This document shows positions 12,088 to 23,501 of a stretch of DNA of 64,000 nucleotides, one piece after another. The position numbers were made by a program, and so were the translations under genes. Source of the stretch: Protea cynaroides (Eukaryota > Streptophyta > Magnoliopsida > Proteales > Proteaceae); contig CM053273.1 of the NCBI GenBank assembly GCA_028583415.1, positions 86,712,676-86,776,675 on the forward strand, read 5' to 3'. Below the pieces are notes generated by a model, which was not told where the DNA came from, ran no database searches, and saw only the letters and a program-made list of their open reading frames with translations. Position 1 is the first letter of the stretch. Every line of letters starts with the position of its first letter.

Positions 12088-13146
12088 CCCAATCTGGATC
12101 AAACCAAGTTTGGTAATTTCATTGCCCTGTCATTTGCAGGCATACAAACTCGGGAGTAGAGATCGAGGTCTTAAAATCACATTAAAAGTGGTGGAATATT
12201 ACTATTCAAATCAGAATCAATGGAGACCGATTCAATGGGAGGAAAAGTGAATCAGTAAAAAAAAGTGAGAAAAATCTAGATGGGCTAGATGGCTGGAGAG
12301 GATAGCTTTCCCATTTTATTGGCTGGCTATTTTCTTTCTTTTATGCCCTCTCACATGTGGGCTATGAATGACCCCATACCCCTCATCTTGATATTTGTGT
12401 TTGTCGTCCTATTAGACCTTATGCTGGTGCAAGATCCACACAATCAAACAGAAAACCTTAGCCCATTAGTTAATTAAGAAAGATGAAAAACTATTTAGGG
12501 TAATCAGACACGCCTACTTTACTAGCGTCAATTCCACCATTTCTATCAAATATGTAAAATATGCTTTTAGGCTGTAATCTTCTTGTTTGTGTAGTCAATT
12601 ATCCATTTAATCTTTACTAGGTTAGATATGTTTGTAAGTTGCAATCTGTTGTGTTGTAGGTCATTATCTTTTAGGGAAATTTACTCGTATCTCCCTTGGA
12701 CTATAGCTTAATTTCAATCTCTTCCCAATAGTTTCTGACAATTATAGTCATTCCCTTCTAACTAACAATATTAACCATAAAAATTAAAAAGTCAACTTTA
12801 CCCATTGATGGGTTAAGGTAAATAAAGATTGAAATGACAAGTTTAACGTCCTTTATATTTCAAATAAAAATATGATACCTACGAGGGTCGATAAGAGCTA
12901 TTCAAGAGATAAAACATGAAGGTTTGCCGTTGAGAACGAGAATGGAGAAAGAATTACGGAGCTCAAATTCGAAGGTTTAATGGCGAATCCGTGGAGGAAC
13001 CGGAAAAGATAGACCCCCTTTTCTCCTTCAATTTCATTTTTGTAAAGAGAGAAAGAAAAACTAAATAGACAAGCAGAGCTCATAAAAGACTATTTAAAAA
13101 GACCTATCATCATCTTCGAATTTCTTGTCTTTTGCAATTCATGGGT
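12088..13146. other. Intergenic DNA between LINE and LTR nest
   Basis: No gene is supported. Open frames at 12289-12477 and on the minus strand at 12898-13083 lack recognisable domains. A repeat shared with 24.95-25.11 kb covers about 12671-12870. Confidence 0.5.
12671..12870 (+). repeat. Dispersed repeat, inverted copy at 24.95-25.11 kb
   Basis: Starts with TAGGGAAATTTACTCGTA and continues TCCCTTGGACTATAG then AATTTCAATC. The reverse complement of 25060-25111 reads almost the same. Both copies continue into a purine/pyrimidine-rich, non-coding middle. Probably a MITE or degraded non-autonomous element; no target duplication found. Confidence 0.5.
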
Positions 13147-13151
13147 CCGAT

Positions 13152-13574
13152 TGTAAGATATTTTTATGGGCAAATTAATTATAATGTTAATTGGTTCAGT
13201 GGGAGTCTGGTTACAGGTAGACCAGTTTAAACATGATTAGAGATGGACCAACCTGGTCCACTGTGGGACTGTCCAGGTTTGTATTATAAATACCAATGAT
13301 TAGGGTCCCCACAGTCATTGTGTTATTTTCTTCTGTTGTTTCCATACGCAGAGTGAAGGTCAAGGGATCCCTACAGACTGCAGAAGACTTTGATCCAAAC
13401 ATTCCAAGCATTCAGAGAGAAAGAAACGATCGAAAATCAATCTACAACAAGAGGTATGTGTCTTATCATCTCTTTTCAATACCCATTGTATTCTAGTAAT
13501 CTGTGTGGTGTGTTCATTAGGATTCATGGAAAATCCCATGGGAAAAATCCAAAGGGGATCTAAAAAATCTTACA
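13152..13574 (+). repeat. 5' LTR of element A
   Basis: Begins TGTAAGATATTTTTATGGGC and ends AAAAAATCTTACA. A TATA-like box, TATTATAAATA, lies at 13282-13292, the probable U3 promoter. A transcribed leader with the CATACGCAGAGTGAAGGTCAAG region follows. Preceded by CCGAT. Confidence 0.9.
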
Positions 13575-13575
13575 G

Positions 13576-13588
13576 TGGTATCAGAACC
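13576..13588 (+). promoter_or_regulatory. Primer-binding site of element A (initiator Met tRNA type)
   Basis: TGGTATCAGAACC begins two bases after the LTR end. The common plant PBS is TGGTATCAGAGC, so the match is good with a change near the end. This would prime minus-strand DNA synthesis. Confidence 0.85.
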
Positions 13589-14151
13589 ACTCACACAGAC
13601 CTAGGATCGATGAAAAAGCATTGTAAAGATTGTATGTTTGAATGGATTGGAAAATGGAGAGATTTTTCTTCCAAAATTCTCTACGAACCTGTCTAGGGTT
13701 TGGACCCTTGAAAAAAATTTCGGACCATTAAAAAGTAAATTAATCATATAGGATTGTAGGTCTCAGAGAGACGGAGCCGGTGACTGTGAGGACCGGGGAA
13801 AAAATTAAGAAAAATTTAATTATCCTCATTTTTAATATTTGAATTAGCATGTAGTTAAAGTTGTCTACCCTCATTACGCTCAAACTGGGATCTGGAAAGT
13901 TCTCACCTTCAGATCCCATCCACTCATTCCAATGGAGGATAAGAATACTAGAGTCACAACCTAGATAAGGTCTAGGACCTATAAATGATGTCCCTCAATG
14001 GAGGGACACTAATGACTCGCGCAAATGGAATGACTATCTCATCTCACAAAAGGCGGGTAAGTGTCAAATTACGAGTTGGGAAGGTGTTAGGCACCCAACT
14101 CGCCCGATTGAACCGGTCTCCCTAAATCGTATCATTTTCCTATAGTTTATG

Positions 14152-16469
14152 TGTAAGACCCGCACTCTGAAAACCCGGTCTAAACCTTGGTTTTGTGTCG
14201 TGACAGGTCTTCCGATCATCACCGAGCCAGACGGGGCAAGCGGATAACAAACAGTCGAATCGGACCAAAGTCGACCAATTATACCTGGTTTAGGTATACC
14301 GGTCGATGGTACGGATGATGGTACCGGTCGGCCGGTATGGCTGCAGCTATGTGCGGGAATTTGGAAATTGGTCTCTGCGGGTCCCACTTTCCCGATTTCG
14401 AATCCTAGAAGTTTCCTAATCCTAGTAGGGTTACTAAACCCTATTTCCAGCCTATAAATACACCCTTAAACCCCTCAAATCCTTTCCATTGTCTTTCCCA
14501 AGCCCAGAGAAGAGAAAGAGCTTGGAGAGGAGAAGGAGCTAGGAAGAAGAAGGAGGTGCCGCCATTACCGTTTGCGAGCTCTCGCTACGCCGTCAACGGT
14601 AAGTGTTTGATACCATCTTCTTACCCTATGTTAGTTATGTGGGTGGATCAATACCATGCAAAGTAGGTATTGATCTAAAACCCTAAATTGGCCAATAAAC
14701 CCTAAGTTGCCGTCAAGCCCTAGATTCGAGTTTCGAGATGATATTCATCGAAGCGAGGACTTGAATGAGTTGGGGATAACTCTAACTCAAAGCCTAGACT
14801 TAGGATGGATAGGAGAAACCACGAAAATCCATGGAGGATGATCCGGCGGTCGAAGAACCCATGTATGGTCTTGGGAGACATCCGGTCGACTATACCGGTT
14901 GCACATAGTGCGACCCGGTATGTTGGACCGCTACCTCTCGGGAGGTTATCCGTGGGGGGACCGGCTGACCATACCGGTCGCGGTCGTTCCTCAGAGGCTG
15001 CGGCCGGTACATGCCACCGGTCGGCTCCGTGAGGGTATTTTGTGATCCATGTTGGTTTCCGACCAACATGAAACCCTAAATAATATATTCTAATGGAACC
15101 CTAATATTATGTAGGACTGTGACTTATCGTTTGGATCTTGTGACGTGGAGCAAGTGATCGAACGAGCGTCGTAAGGGAATCGACCTAAACCTAATAATTA
15201 ATGGACGATAAATCGTTGTTAATCATTGAATATACGTGATGTGATGTTTGTGCATATTCACATGCCATCCTTTACTTTCGGCTATTATTATTGTTCATGC
15301 ATTCATAGGATGTGATTGTTAGGCATGTGATTGTTTTCGTTGGTGAGTGGAGTGGGGGCATGGGCTGGGATCGCTCTTCGCACCGGCACCTTTTGTAGTA
15401 TTCTATCTTAACATGCTTGGTGCGGGTGGGGTATCGGGAAGATCGTGGTACGTTGGTCTCCGATATTGATGTTGTCCCGACCATCGTTGGGTGGTGCCTG
15501 AGGATTCAGTCGGCTGCCTTGTCCACGATGCTTTAGCTCTATCTCTATGCCGTAGGTAGTTGTGTTGGGATAGGGTCTACTGCGTATTGTTTCTATCCTA
15601 GTGGGTTAGTTGCGGATGGGGTATCGGGGAGGTGAGGTTTTGGAGGTCTCCGGCCCGGCCTGCCGCCCAGCTCTATCTCTATGCCGTAGGCGGCTGTCTT
15701 TGGGATAGAGCATACATTGTTGACATATAGGATTGGTTGGTTGCGAGCCCGGTTTGCGAGGCCCGGCCGATAGGGGCTTAGGTGCTGGTATGGGTAGAGT
15801 ATCGGGGAGGTGCGGGTATACCTTAGCTCATCTCTATTCCATGATGGGTGTATGTGGGTTGGTGGTTGTGTGATTCTTGTGCGACGCCACACACTCGTGT
15901 ATAGAGGTGCGGGGGCCACCAAACCTTTCTATAGCACATTGCAAACTTAAAACCGGACCACGGGATAAAATGATTGTTACTCATGCATAATCTTGTGAAA
16001 CTGTTCGATTGCCTTCGAGCCGTGTTGTGTGCTCACCCTTTGTATATACATTGTTTTGGGTCCGGATGCGGGGTTATACGTGGACGATACGTAACGCCCG
16101 CGTATGGTGGTGCTGCGGTGTTGGATGTACGGGCGGGACGGGGCGAGCATGGCGCTTCATGCGAGTGCCCTTCTGCGTGTACGTGATTTGTTTTACTTAT
16201 TTATTTCGTTATTTTGATTGGATTAAAGGGATGTAATAATATTATTATTATGTGTTTGATTTGAATAATGGGATAATTATTTACATTATCAATAGATACT
16301 CGGTTCATTCTATTCAAAGTCTTCATTTGTATATTTATATTCTGATTGTGGTTATGTGTAATTGGTTTGTATGGGTGGACACGGCCTATTCGAGATCCTG
16401 GTGTGAACCGTTGGTTCAATGACGGTTCACTCACACCATTCTGGTTGGATCAGAATTTGGGGTGTGACA
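14152..16469 (+). mobile_element. 2.3-kb solo LTR (element C), plus strand
   Basis: Starts TGTAAGACCCGCACTC and ends TTTGGGGTGTGACA, flanked by the exact 5-bp duplication TTATG (14147-14151 and 16470-16474). A TATA box (CCTATAAATA, 14451-14460) sits about 300 bases from the start. It is followed by a purine-rich leader (AGAGAAGAGAAAGAGCTTGG). GC-rich blocks with repeated ACCGGTCG-type motifs lie at 14160-15030. It lacks ORFs with known domains. Length and termini suggest a Ty3/Gypsy LTR left by LTR-LTR recombination. Confidence 0.88.
14451..14460 (+). promoter_or_regulatory. TATA box of solo LTR C
   Basis: CCTATAAATA about 300 bases into the LTR, followed within 60 bases by a GA-rich transcribed-leader-like stretch. 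Confidence 0.6.
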
Positions 16470-16955
16470 TTATGAACACTTGGGGCTATCTAATTACATT
16501 ACAAGGTAGAAGGAGAATCCTAAGTTGATCTCTAATTCTTTGCTAACTATGCATGACATAAGCTGAAAGTAAACAAATTAAACAAGAAAATAATTACAAA
16601 ATAAATTAAAGAATTTAATAAATGACCTAATCATACATCAGCAGAAAGGAAAAAAGAAATACAACATATGATCGAGGTTTGGGAAAATCCCAGACTGCCT
16701 ACGTATCCCTGTGCAGCGAGAATCAGACCAAACGTAGTTTGGGCGGGTGTTTACGTACCAGGTGTGTGCAAGAGAAGGGACGCTCCCAAAATATTAGAAT
16801 GCATCCCAAGCGATGGATGCTCCCATAATCATGGAACACATCCAATAGTGAGAGATATCCCCACAACAGTGGGACCCATCTCAGTGGTACTCCCTATCAC
16901 AAGGAAATTTTCTTGTCGAAGTAATCCCATAATACATGAAACTTATCTCAATTTG

Positions 16956-16979
16956 AGTGTGTGTGTGTGTGTGTGTGTG
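16956..16979. repeat. GT microsatellite
   Basis: Run of GT dinucleotides inside LTR B. Confidence 0.9.
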
Positions 16980-17339
16980 AAAATGATGCTCTCAAAATAT
17001 TGAAACACATCAAGCGGAGAGATGTTCCCACAACAGTGGAACCCATCTCAGGGTGTAGAGACATTCCCTTCCATAGAGAAATTCCCTCGCTGAGGTAATC
17101 CCATAATACATGGAACTTACCTCAATTTGACCGAGCGTGGAGCGACCAAACTCCCCCGCAGCCTACGTATCCCTCGAGACCTCTGTCTCTTCAGAATCAG
17201 GTCAAGCGTAGTTCCCATGGATTGACGAGCCATGGACACACGTGGCAACACTCAGGAAATGCCAAATGCCTCAGCTCCCCACACACGGGGTTCACTAATA
17301 TCTCACTTATATTTCACATTCGGGATACCCAAGTGGACT

Positions 17340-17900
17340 GCCCGTCGGGCCAGATTCATTTAAAATATTTATGGTGAACATCCAAACGGCTCAGATTCAT
17401 TTAAAATACTCATAAAGACAATCCAACAATTTAAATTCATTTTAAGCACCCATGATGAAGATCTGATGGTCTAGATTCATCTAAGACACTTATGACCAAG
17501 ATCCAATGGTTCAAAATCCTTTTAAACACTCATGATGAAGATCTGATGATCCAAATCACTCAAAATCACTCACAATAAAAATTCAAAGGTTCAAATCCCT
17601 CAAGATCATAATCCAACCGTTCAGATTCATTTAAACAACTCTCAAAGATAATCTAGTGGCCAAATCACTCATCAGATAATTTAACCGCTCAGATTCGATA
17701 AAGTCACTTATCAAGACAATCCAATGGTTCAAATTATTTAAGATCACAATTCATCCATTCAGATTGATTAAAATCACTTCCAAAGATAGTCCAATGGTTT
17801 GGATCGTTCATCATGATATTTCAATCATTCATATTCGATAAAATCACTTATCAAGACAATCCAATGATTCCAATTACTTTAAAATCACATCAAAATTCCA
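17340..17900. repeat. Degenerate tandem repeats, roughly 50-60 bp period
   Basis: Variants of a GATCCAATGGTTCAAAT / TTCAGATTCATTTAAA / TCACTCATGAAGA unit recur about ten times in LTR B. Spacing is irregular and copies are strongly diverged. Non-coding. Confidence 0.65.
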
Positions 17901-18289
17901 AATCAAAAACCATGATCAACTCAAGAAAATTCCAATTATATGTTCATGATCAATTCTCTTAAAATTCAGATCATGTGGTTAGATCACCCGCATTAAAATT
18001 CTAATCACATGATCGGACCAATCACATTAAAATTTTCAAGCATATCGGATCAATTTCATCCTCTAAAATGCAAGATCAACGGTCATATTTCATTTCATTA
18101 CATGCATAACAAGAAAAGCTGAGCCAAAACCTAACATGCACATGTGGAAGCCGACGAATATGATCAAATAATCATTATGTATGCAAAGATACGATAATAA
18201 AATGGAGCAAACAACCACAATACGACATACAAGTATGGTAAACTGGAAAAGAAACCAACTTGATGTGCACCGATGAGATTAAACAGCAG

Positions 18290-18940
18290 GATGCCGCGAA
18301 GATCGACGATGATGATTGTCGCAGGATGTCGCGAGGATCTTCGGGTTAAAGATGATGATCGTCGCAGGATGTCGCGAGGATCGACTGCTAAGTGTGAGTT
18401 GCGAACAGGTGTGAGGGATGGTCGCTGGGTGCGAGTTGCAGACAGGTATGAGGGATGGTCGCTGGGTGCGAGTTGCGGACAGGTATGAGATGGTCGCTCG
18501 ACTGCTGGTTGCGAGTTGCGGACAGTTATGAGGGATGGTCGCTAGGTGCGAGTTGCGGACAGTTATGAGGGATGGTCAATGGGTGTGAGTTGGGAGAGAT
18601 GGGCAGGAAACTGCTGGGTGCGAGTTGCGAACAAGTGTGGGATGGTCGCTGGGTGCGAGTTGTGGACAAGTATGACGGATGGTCGTGCTCAACTGCTACG
18701 TGCGAGTTGCGGACAGTTGTGGGATGGTCGCTGGGTGCGAGTTGGGAGAGATGGGTAGGAGCTGCTGGGTGCGAGTTGGGAGAGACGGGTAGGGAGCTGC
18801 GAGTTGGGAGAGACGGGCAGGGAGTTGCTAGGTGCGAGTTGGGAGAGATGGGCAGGGAGCTGCTGGGCATGAGTTGGGAGAGACGGGAAAGGAGCTGCTG
18901 GGTGCGAGTTGGGAGAGATGGGAAGGGGGATTTTGAAAGG
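18290..18940. repeat. GC-rich minisatellite in the leader of LTR B
   Basis: Two kinds of unit. First a GTCGCAGGATGTCGCGAGGA segment twice (18316 and 18362). Then many copies of GGGTGCGAGTTG joined to either CGGACAGGTATGAGGGATGG or GGAGAGATGGGCAGGGAGCT. Long open frames on both strands here are by-products of the repeat. It lies just downstream of the minus-strand TATA, so LTR B transcripts would carry it. Confidence 0.8.
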
Positions 18941-18999
18941 AAAAAAGAAAGGCCGACCTTCCAAAAAAACTTCCTTCCTCCTTGTGAGCATCGGTGGGG

Positions 19000-19008
19000 T
19001 ATTTATAG
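19000..19008 (-). promoter_or_regulatory. TATA box of LTR B (minus strand)
   Basis: CTATAAATA on the minus strand, about 860 bases from the LTR start and just upstream of the repeat array. Confidence 0.5.
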
Positions 19009-19663
19009 AAGCAGGAGGTTGGATGAAGAGAGGTAGAGTGGGGCTCAATGATGGAGACTGGAGTTATGAGGGAGTATGGGAGGTGGCTGGGTTTTAGGGA
19101 GAAGAGGTAGAGTGATTTGGGGGTATGGTTTGGTCGGCGGACAGAGGGAGGTGGCAATACCTCCCTCTCACTTTCTCTCTTCGTCTCTCTCTGTTCTCTC
19201 TATTTTTTTTAAAATCTCTCCAACTCCCCCCTCTTCTGAAACCCCTCCTCTGGTCCTCTTTTATCCCTCCTCAGTAGCCTCGTTGGGCGATGAGCTCTTG
19301 ATGGGAGATCCTCCAAGCGGCTATGTAGGTAGGTTGGGTAATGCGTTGTCGATGGGAGAGAGGATGATCGGGTAGAGGCTATGTCTGGGAGGCGGGCTAG
19401 AGAGGTAGGTTGGTGGTTGGCTCAAGAAGAAGCGGCAATGGCTGGGTAGGTAGGTTGGGGCTGGGGAGAAGCTAGGTGCCTCGCAGTTTTTGGGGGAGGG
19501 ATTTCAGGGAGAAGAGTTGAGGTGTCGACCTCCCCTCTTCTCCTACAACTCTCTCCCTCACTGCCTCTCTCTCTTTTCTACGATTTAGGGATTTAGATTG
19601 CTTTTTTTTTCTTTTATCCTATTTTGTGCCCAACTTACCCCCCACTCACTTCTTCTTTTACAG

Positions 19664-19668
<5 letters not shown>

Positions 19669-19716
<48 letters not shown>
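19669..19716. repeat. CA then TA microsatellite
   Basis: CA run (19669-19695) passing directly into a TA run. Confidence 0.95.
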
Positions 19717-19871
19717 AAACCATTTTTCTTTCTTTCTTTTTTCTTTTTTTTTTTTCATTATATTTTTTGTTTCATTCATTTTTTTGTATTGATACACCCC
19801 TCTCATTGCGTATAGTGCCCAAATGAGAACGGAGATCCCCGCAGTGGCAAAATCAAGGTGTTGACAGTGAT

Positions 19872-22800
19872 ATAAGATGGGTCGCCGGAAGTAACCTAAT
19901 GTGCTCTCACTCGCCTCCTGAAAAAGCGCGTGAGATCCACGCGCCGACAGCTAAAAAAAAAAAACAAAGGAGTAGGGTTGACGTCACCTGGTCAGCCCCG
20001 TACTGGACCGAGCCGATCTGGGCCAGTCCAGGACCGAACCCGGGCCCAGACCAGCCCGATCGGGCCCAAGGGGACCCGTGAACCCGACTCAGGGTGCACG
20101 TGTGGTTTGCACGTGTGACCCGAGGCCGACCCATTATGTTTGACCCAGAAATCGACCCATAGGCCCGATTCTTGTGACCCGAGAACCCTCCCCGATGACC
20201 AAAAAATTGGACCCGAAAACCCAGATGGGGTGGGTTGGTTGGGCCGCGGTTGAACCACTGAACTGTAGTTCGGTTTAAGACTAAACCGTTTGGTTCGATC
20301 CGGACCAAAACATTTAAAAAAAAGGGTTTAAATAGTGGGTTTGGTCTCCCAACCGAACCCATCAGACTGAACCGAGCCAAGATGAACTGTCCAAAATCGG
20401 TTCAGGTTATGTAAAAGGTAAGCCGACTCTGATCGACAATTGTGGGCACTAGAAGTGTCGGATTTTGACGTGGTTTTTTACGCTGTGTTCGTATTTTCGT
20501 GCTCTATAATTTGGTACATAGTTTCACACAGTTTGATGATTTAGGGAATTATATTTTGATTAAAAGGTGTCTTAAATTAGTTCGATTTGTAGTTTTCTAC
20601 TTGTTTGTCAGTTATTTTTGTATCAGATTCTTGTAGAAGGTTATGTGTGCATGAAATTTTATTTATTAACCCATAAGGTGCTGCAAAGTATGATTTGGAG
20701 ATTTCACTGTGGAATTGGATGGAACCCACCAAAGTGGTACACCTAGTTTTATCATGATGTCTTCAAATTCAAAGTTCATATATTTGTAAATGCTTGTGTA
20801 AGGGCGATGTACACCCAAATGTGGCATTGTTAAGTTTTGATCAAATTAAAGTTTGTGGGTATCATGTGAAGATTGGGTAGAATCCACCAAAGTGGTACAC
20901 TCAGTTCCAACATGGTGGTCCTCATACCCAAATTTGTGCATTTACATATGCAATAAAGGATATATTTTTAATACATTGTTCTCCATGGTGTGAAAAACAG
21001 CTAAGAAAGATAGTGTTAACCTAAAGGTGGCATTGTCAAAGTTAAATGTATGTTCATACACATGAGTTGAAAGGGTTTTGACTTTAGGGGGTCTCATTAA
21101 CCCAAAGGTGGTGGAATTTTTTAGAGTCGTTATTCTTTCGCAGTCACTGCACATAAACTGAGAAGATCACTGCATGTTTATCCTAAAGGAGAATGTGTAG
21201 TTGGTTAACTCTTAGAAAAGGATATTTATTTACATGAATGATTTATATGGTTAATGCAAGTAAAGGGTATGTGTATGAGTCTTTAGTTGTTTGATACTGA
21301 ATTTAAACTCATACATTGATTTGTTCATCCAAGTATGTCTGTCCCAAAGAATGTTTTTATATCTATCTTTTTCTATTTGGTACAAAGCATAAATAAATAT
21401 AAATTGCATGTGTTTATATGAGTCTTGTGTAATTTATCTATTGCATGACATTTGTGTTTGGACTCATATAATGATGATGGTTTATGTCTCCTAAGATATC
21501 TGTCTCAGTGAATGTACCATATGGATTGGTAGTTTCTTTTCCACTCTTCTTGGGACAAAGAATAAAATTTATTATGAAAAAGTTGGAGACTATTCTAGGA
21601 TCGTTTGACCTAGATGTATCTTTCATAGTAGTTTACATAAGTTATGAGGTATTCTACTATTGAGGTTATGTATAGCAGTATTAAGATAAGAAATATTGCG
21701 AAGAGATTATCTAAGAAAAATCCAAAGAATAAGAATAATGTTTCAGAGGGGGTCGGAAGATAATTTATTAACCTAGCTCTCTAGTACCAGTTATGTTGGA
21801 AATGGTAATGTAAGAAAGTATTTTTGGGAGCTATCAACTATCACTGAAAAACTCAAGGACAATGAGACCAATGTAATTGATATATTAGATATTCCATTCT
21901 TTGCTAGAAAATATATTCAAATCTAGGTGGCTTACACCAAAGGGGAGAAATAGCTAGTGATAAGATTATTGTTGGGTAACTCCAAGGTGGATTGTTCAAA
22001 TATGGGTAGATTGACCAAAGATAAGTGGTTTGACCAAATACTGTTAAGCCAGATAAGCATATCTAGAAAAGGGTAACGATTATAGGGCTCCCTAGGTATT
22101 TGGGGTAGGAGGGTCTTGAAGACTGTTGGCTTGAATATTGTAAAGTTTCTTTTACATTCAAATATTTTTTCTGCTCTTGGTTTTACTTTGTTTTATGTTT
22201 ATTGTTTGACTTAATATATTGTTTCGCATATTAAAAAAAAAATGTGATTGATGTTACTTGAAATATCAGAATGTAAAGTTTTTCTTTTCAACTAAATGCA
22301 TAGAAATTATGCTTATGGTGCTTATGATGTTGTAAGGTAAATGACTGCATATAATGTTGATCGTATTTGTTCTGTGATGTTGTAAATAGTTTTTCATGTT
22401 TGACTATGCAATCTTAGGTTCGATTAGTTGTACCAGTCATAGTTGATCTCTAGGGCAATGTAGAGACAGGTTAAGGAAGTTTTCTTGGAATAGTTGAAAA
22501 GGTTTTGTCAATGAGAGTCTTTAAATTCTCTTAGTCAGTGGGAGTATTCAGATCTACTTGGTTAGTGGGAGATCTGATAATTGATGATTTATCTGTGATT
22601 ATTTATGTTACCTATGGTTTAATGGGCAAGATTATTAATAAGCATTAATTTCATTGCTTGTATGTATTACTGATTATTTAAGACACGTCAAAGTTGCAAG
22701 ACGGTATTTAGCCAAAGAAGGTGGTAAGTCAAAGTATGATATTAGTCCAAACTGGAGACGATTTGCCTATATAAGTTGGATAATATCAAAGTGCGTTGAC

Positions 22801-23050
22801 CTATAAGGATTTTAAGGTAATGAGATTATGGTAATTCGATCATTGGACTCAAGTATTCATCTCAAAGTGATTTATGTCATTAAGTAGACCTCTGTATGTG
22901 ACTGACAGAAGGGGGTACACCAGATGTGTAGGAGTACTTTTCACTGTTGTTCGACATTGGTAGGCTTGATAACTGAATCAAAGTAAAGGATGGTTTTGGT
23001 GTAATTAAATTCCATGACCACATTGGATCGATGGTGAATTTATAATTAAT
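19872..23050 (+). other. Interior of element A, non-coding
   Basis: The first 500 bases are GC-rich with many GACCCG/GGGCCC phrases. The rest is AT-rich with stops in all frames. A 17-base near-palindrome, CCACCAAAGTGGTACAC, occurs twice in direct orientation (20726-20742 and 20884-20900). Related CCAAAGGTGG and CCAAATGTGG phrases occur at about 20815, 21025 and 21100. No gag, protease, RT or integrase motif was seen. Confidence 0.6.
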
Positions 23051-23068
23051 ATAGCCTAAGTGGAAGAT

Positions 23069-23496
23069 TGTAAGGTATTTTTATGGGCTAAATTAATTAT
23101 AAGGTTAGTTGGTTCAATAAGAGTCTGATTACAAGTAGACCAGTTTAAGTATGATTAGAGATGGACCAACCTGGTCCACTGTGGGACTGGTCCAGGGTTG
23201 GGGGTGGTATTATAAATACCAATGGTTAGGGTCCCCACAATCACGGTGTTATTTTCTTCTCCTGTTCCCATATGCGGAGTGAAGGTCAAGGGATCGTGAC
23301 AGGCTGTAGAAGACTTTGAAGCATTCCAAGAATTCAAAGAGAAAAAAACGGTCGAAAATCAATCTACAGCAAGAGGTATCTGTCTTATCATCTCTTTTCA
23401 ATACCCATTGAATTCTAGTAATCTGTGTGGTGTGTTCGTTAGGGTTCATGAGAAATCTCATGGGAAAAATCTAAAGGGGATCTAAAAAATCTTACA
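23069..23496 (+). repeat. 3' LTR of element A
   Basis: Begins TGTAAGGTATTTTTATGGGC and ends AAAAAATCTTACA, closely matching the 5' LTR. Followed by CCGAT. Preceded by a purine-rich tract. Confidence 0.9.
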
Positions 23497-23501
23497 CCGA
23501 T

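Larger units (their letters stand above)
13785..19866 (-). mobile_element. Large solo LTR (element B), minus strand, Tat/Ogre-like
   Basis: Read on the minus strand it starts TGTCAACACCTTGATTTTGC (19866 downward) and ends GGTCCTCACA (13785). The flanks are GTGAC (13780-13784) and GTGAT (19867-19871), a 5-bp duplication with one change. Removing element C leaves about 3.76 kb. A minus-strand TATA box lies at 19000-19008. Motifs reading TACGTAGGC with a nearby CAAGCGTAGTT complement (16695-16740 and 17160-17215) resemble those of Tat-lineage Gypsy LTRs. It has no PBS, PPT or coding, so a solo LTR is the simplest reading. The one-base mismatch in the duplication lowers certainty on the exact ends. 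Confidence 0.65.
13152..23496 (+). mobile_element. Non-coding LTR retrotransposon (element A) with nested insertions
   Basis: Two LTRs (13152-13574 and 23069-23496) of about 425 bp, both TG...CA, are flanked by the 5-bp target duplication CCGAT (13147-13151 and 23497-23501). A primer-binding site follows the left LTR and a purine-rich tract (AAGTGGAAGAT, 23058-23068) precedes the right one. Without the nested LTRs the element is only about 4.3 kb. I found no protease, RT or integrase motif in its interior, so it looks like a non-autonomous (LARD/TRIM-like) element. The met-type PBS and short LTRs recall Copia elements, but no protein confirms this. The LTRs differ at many positions, so it is old. 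Confidence 0.88.

Noticed and set aside
14064..16434. Several frames of 60-110 codons within solo LTR C.
   Set aside because: They lie in a defined LTR, lack domains and show GC-rich repeat composition.
17340..18940. Regular repeats resembling a CRISPR array.
   Set aside because: The units are degenerate with no constant-length unique spacers, the DNA is plant nuclear, and no cas genes exist.
18273..19157. Long open frames on both strands (for example 114-154 codons).
   Set aside because: They are translations of a GC-rich minisatellite in an LTR; all frames give repetitive peptides and none has a domain.
19907..20380. 157-codon minus-strand frame rich in Gly, Pro and Arg.
   Set aside because: It reads GACCCG-type repeats in the interior of a non-coding retrotransposon; no domain or conserved motif.
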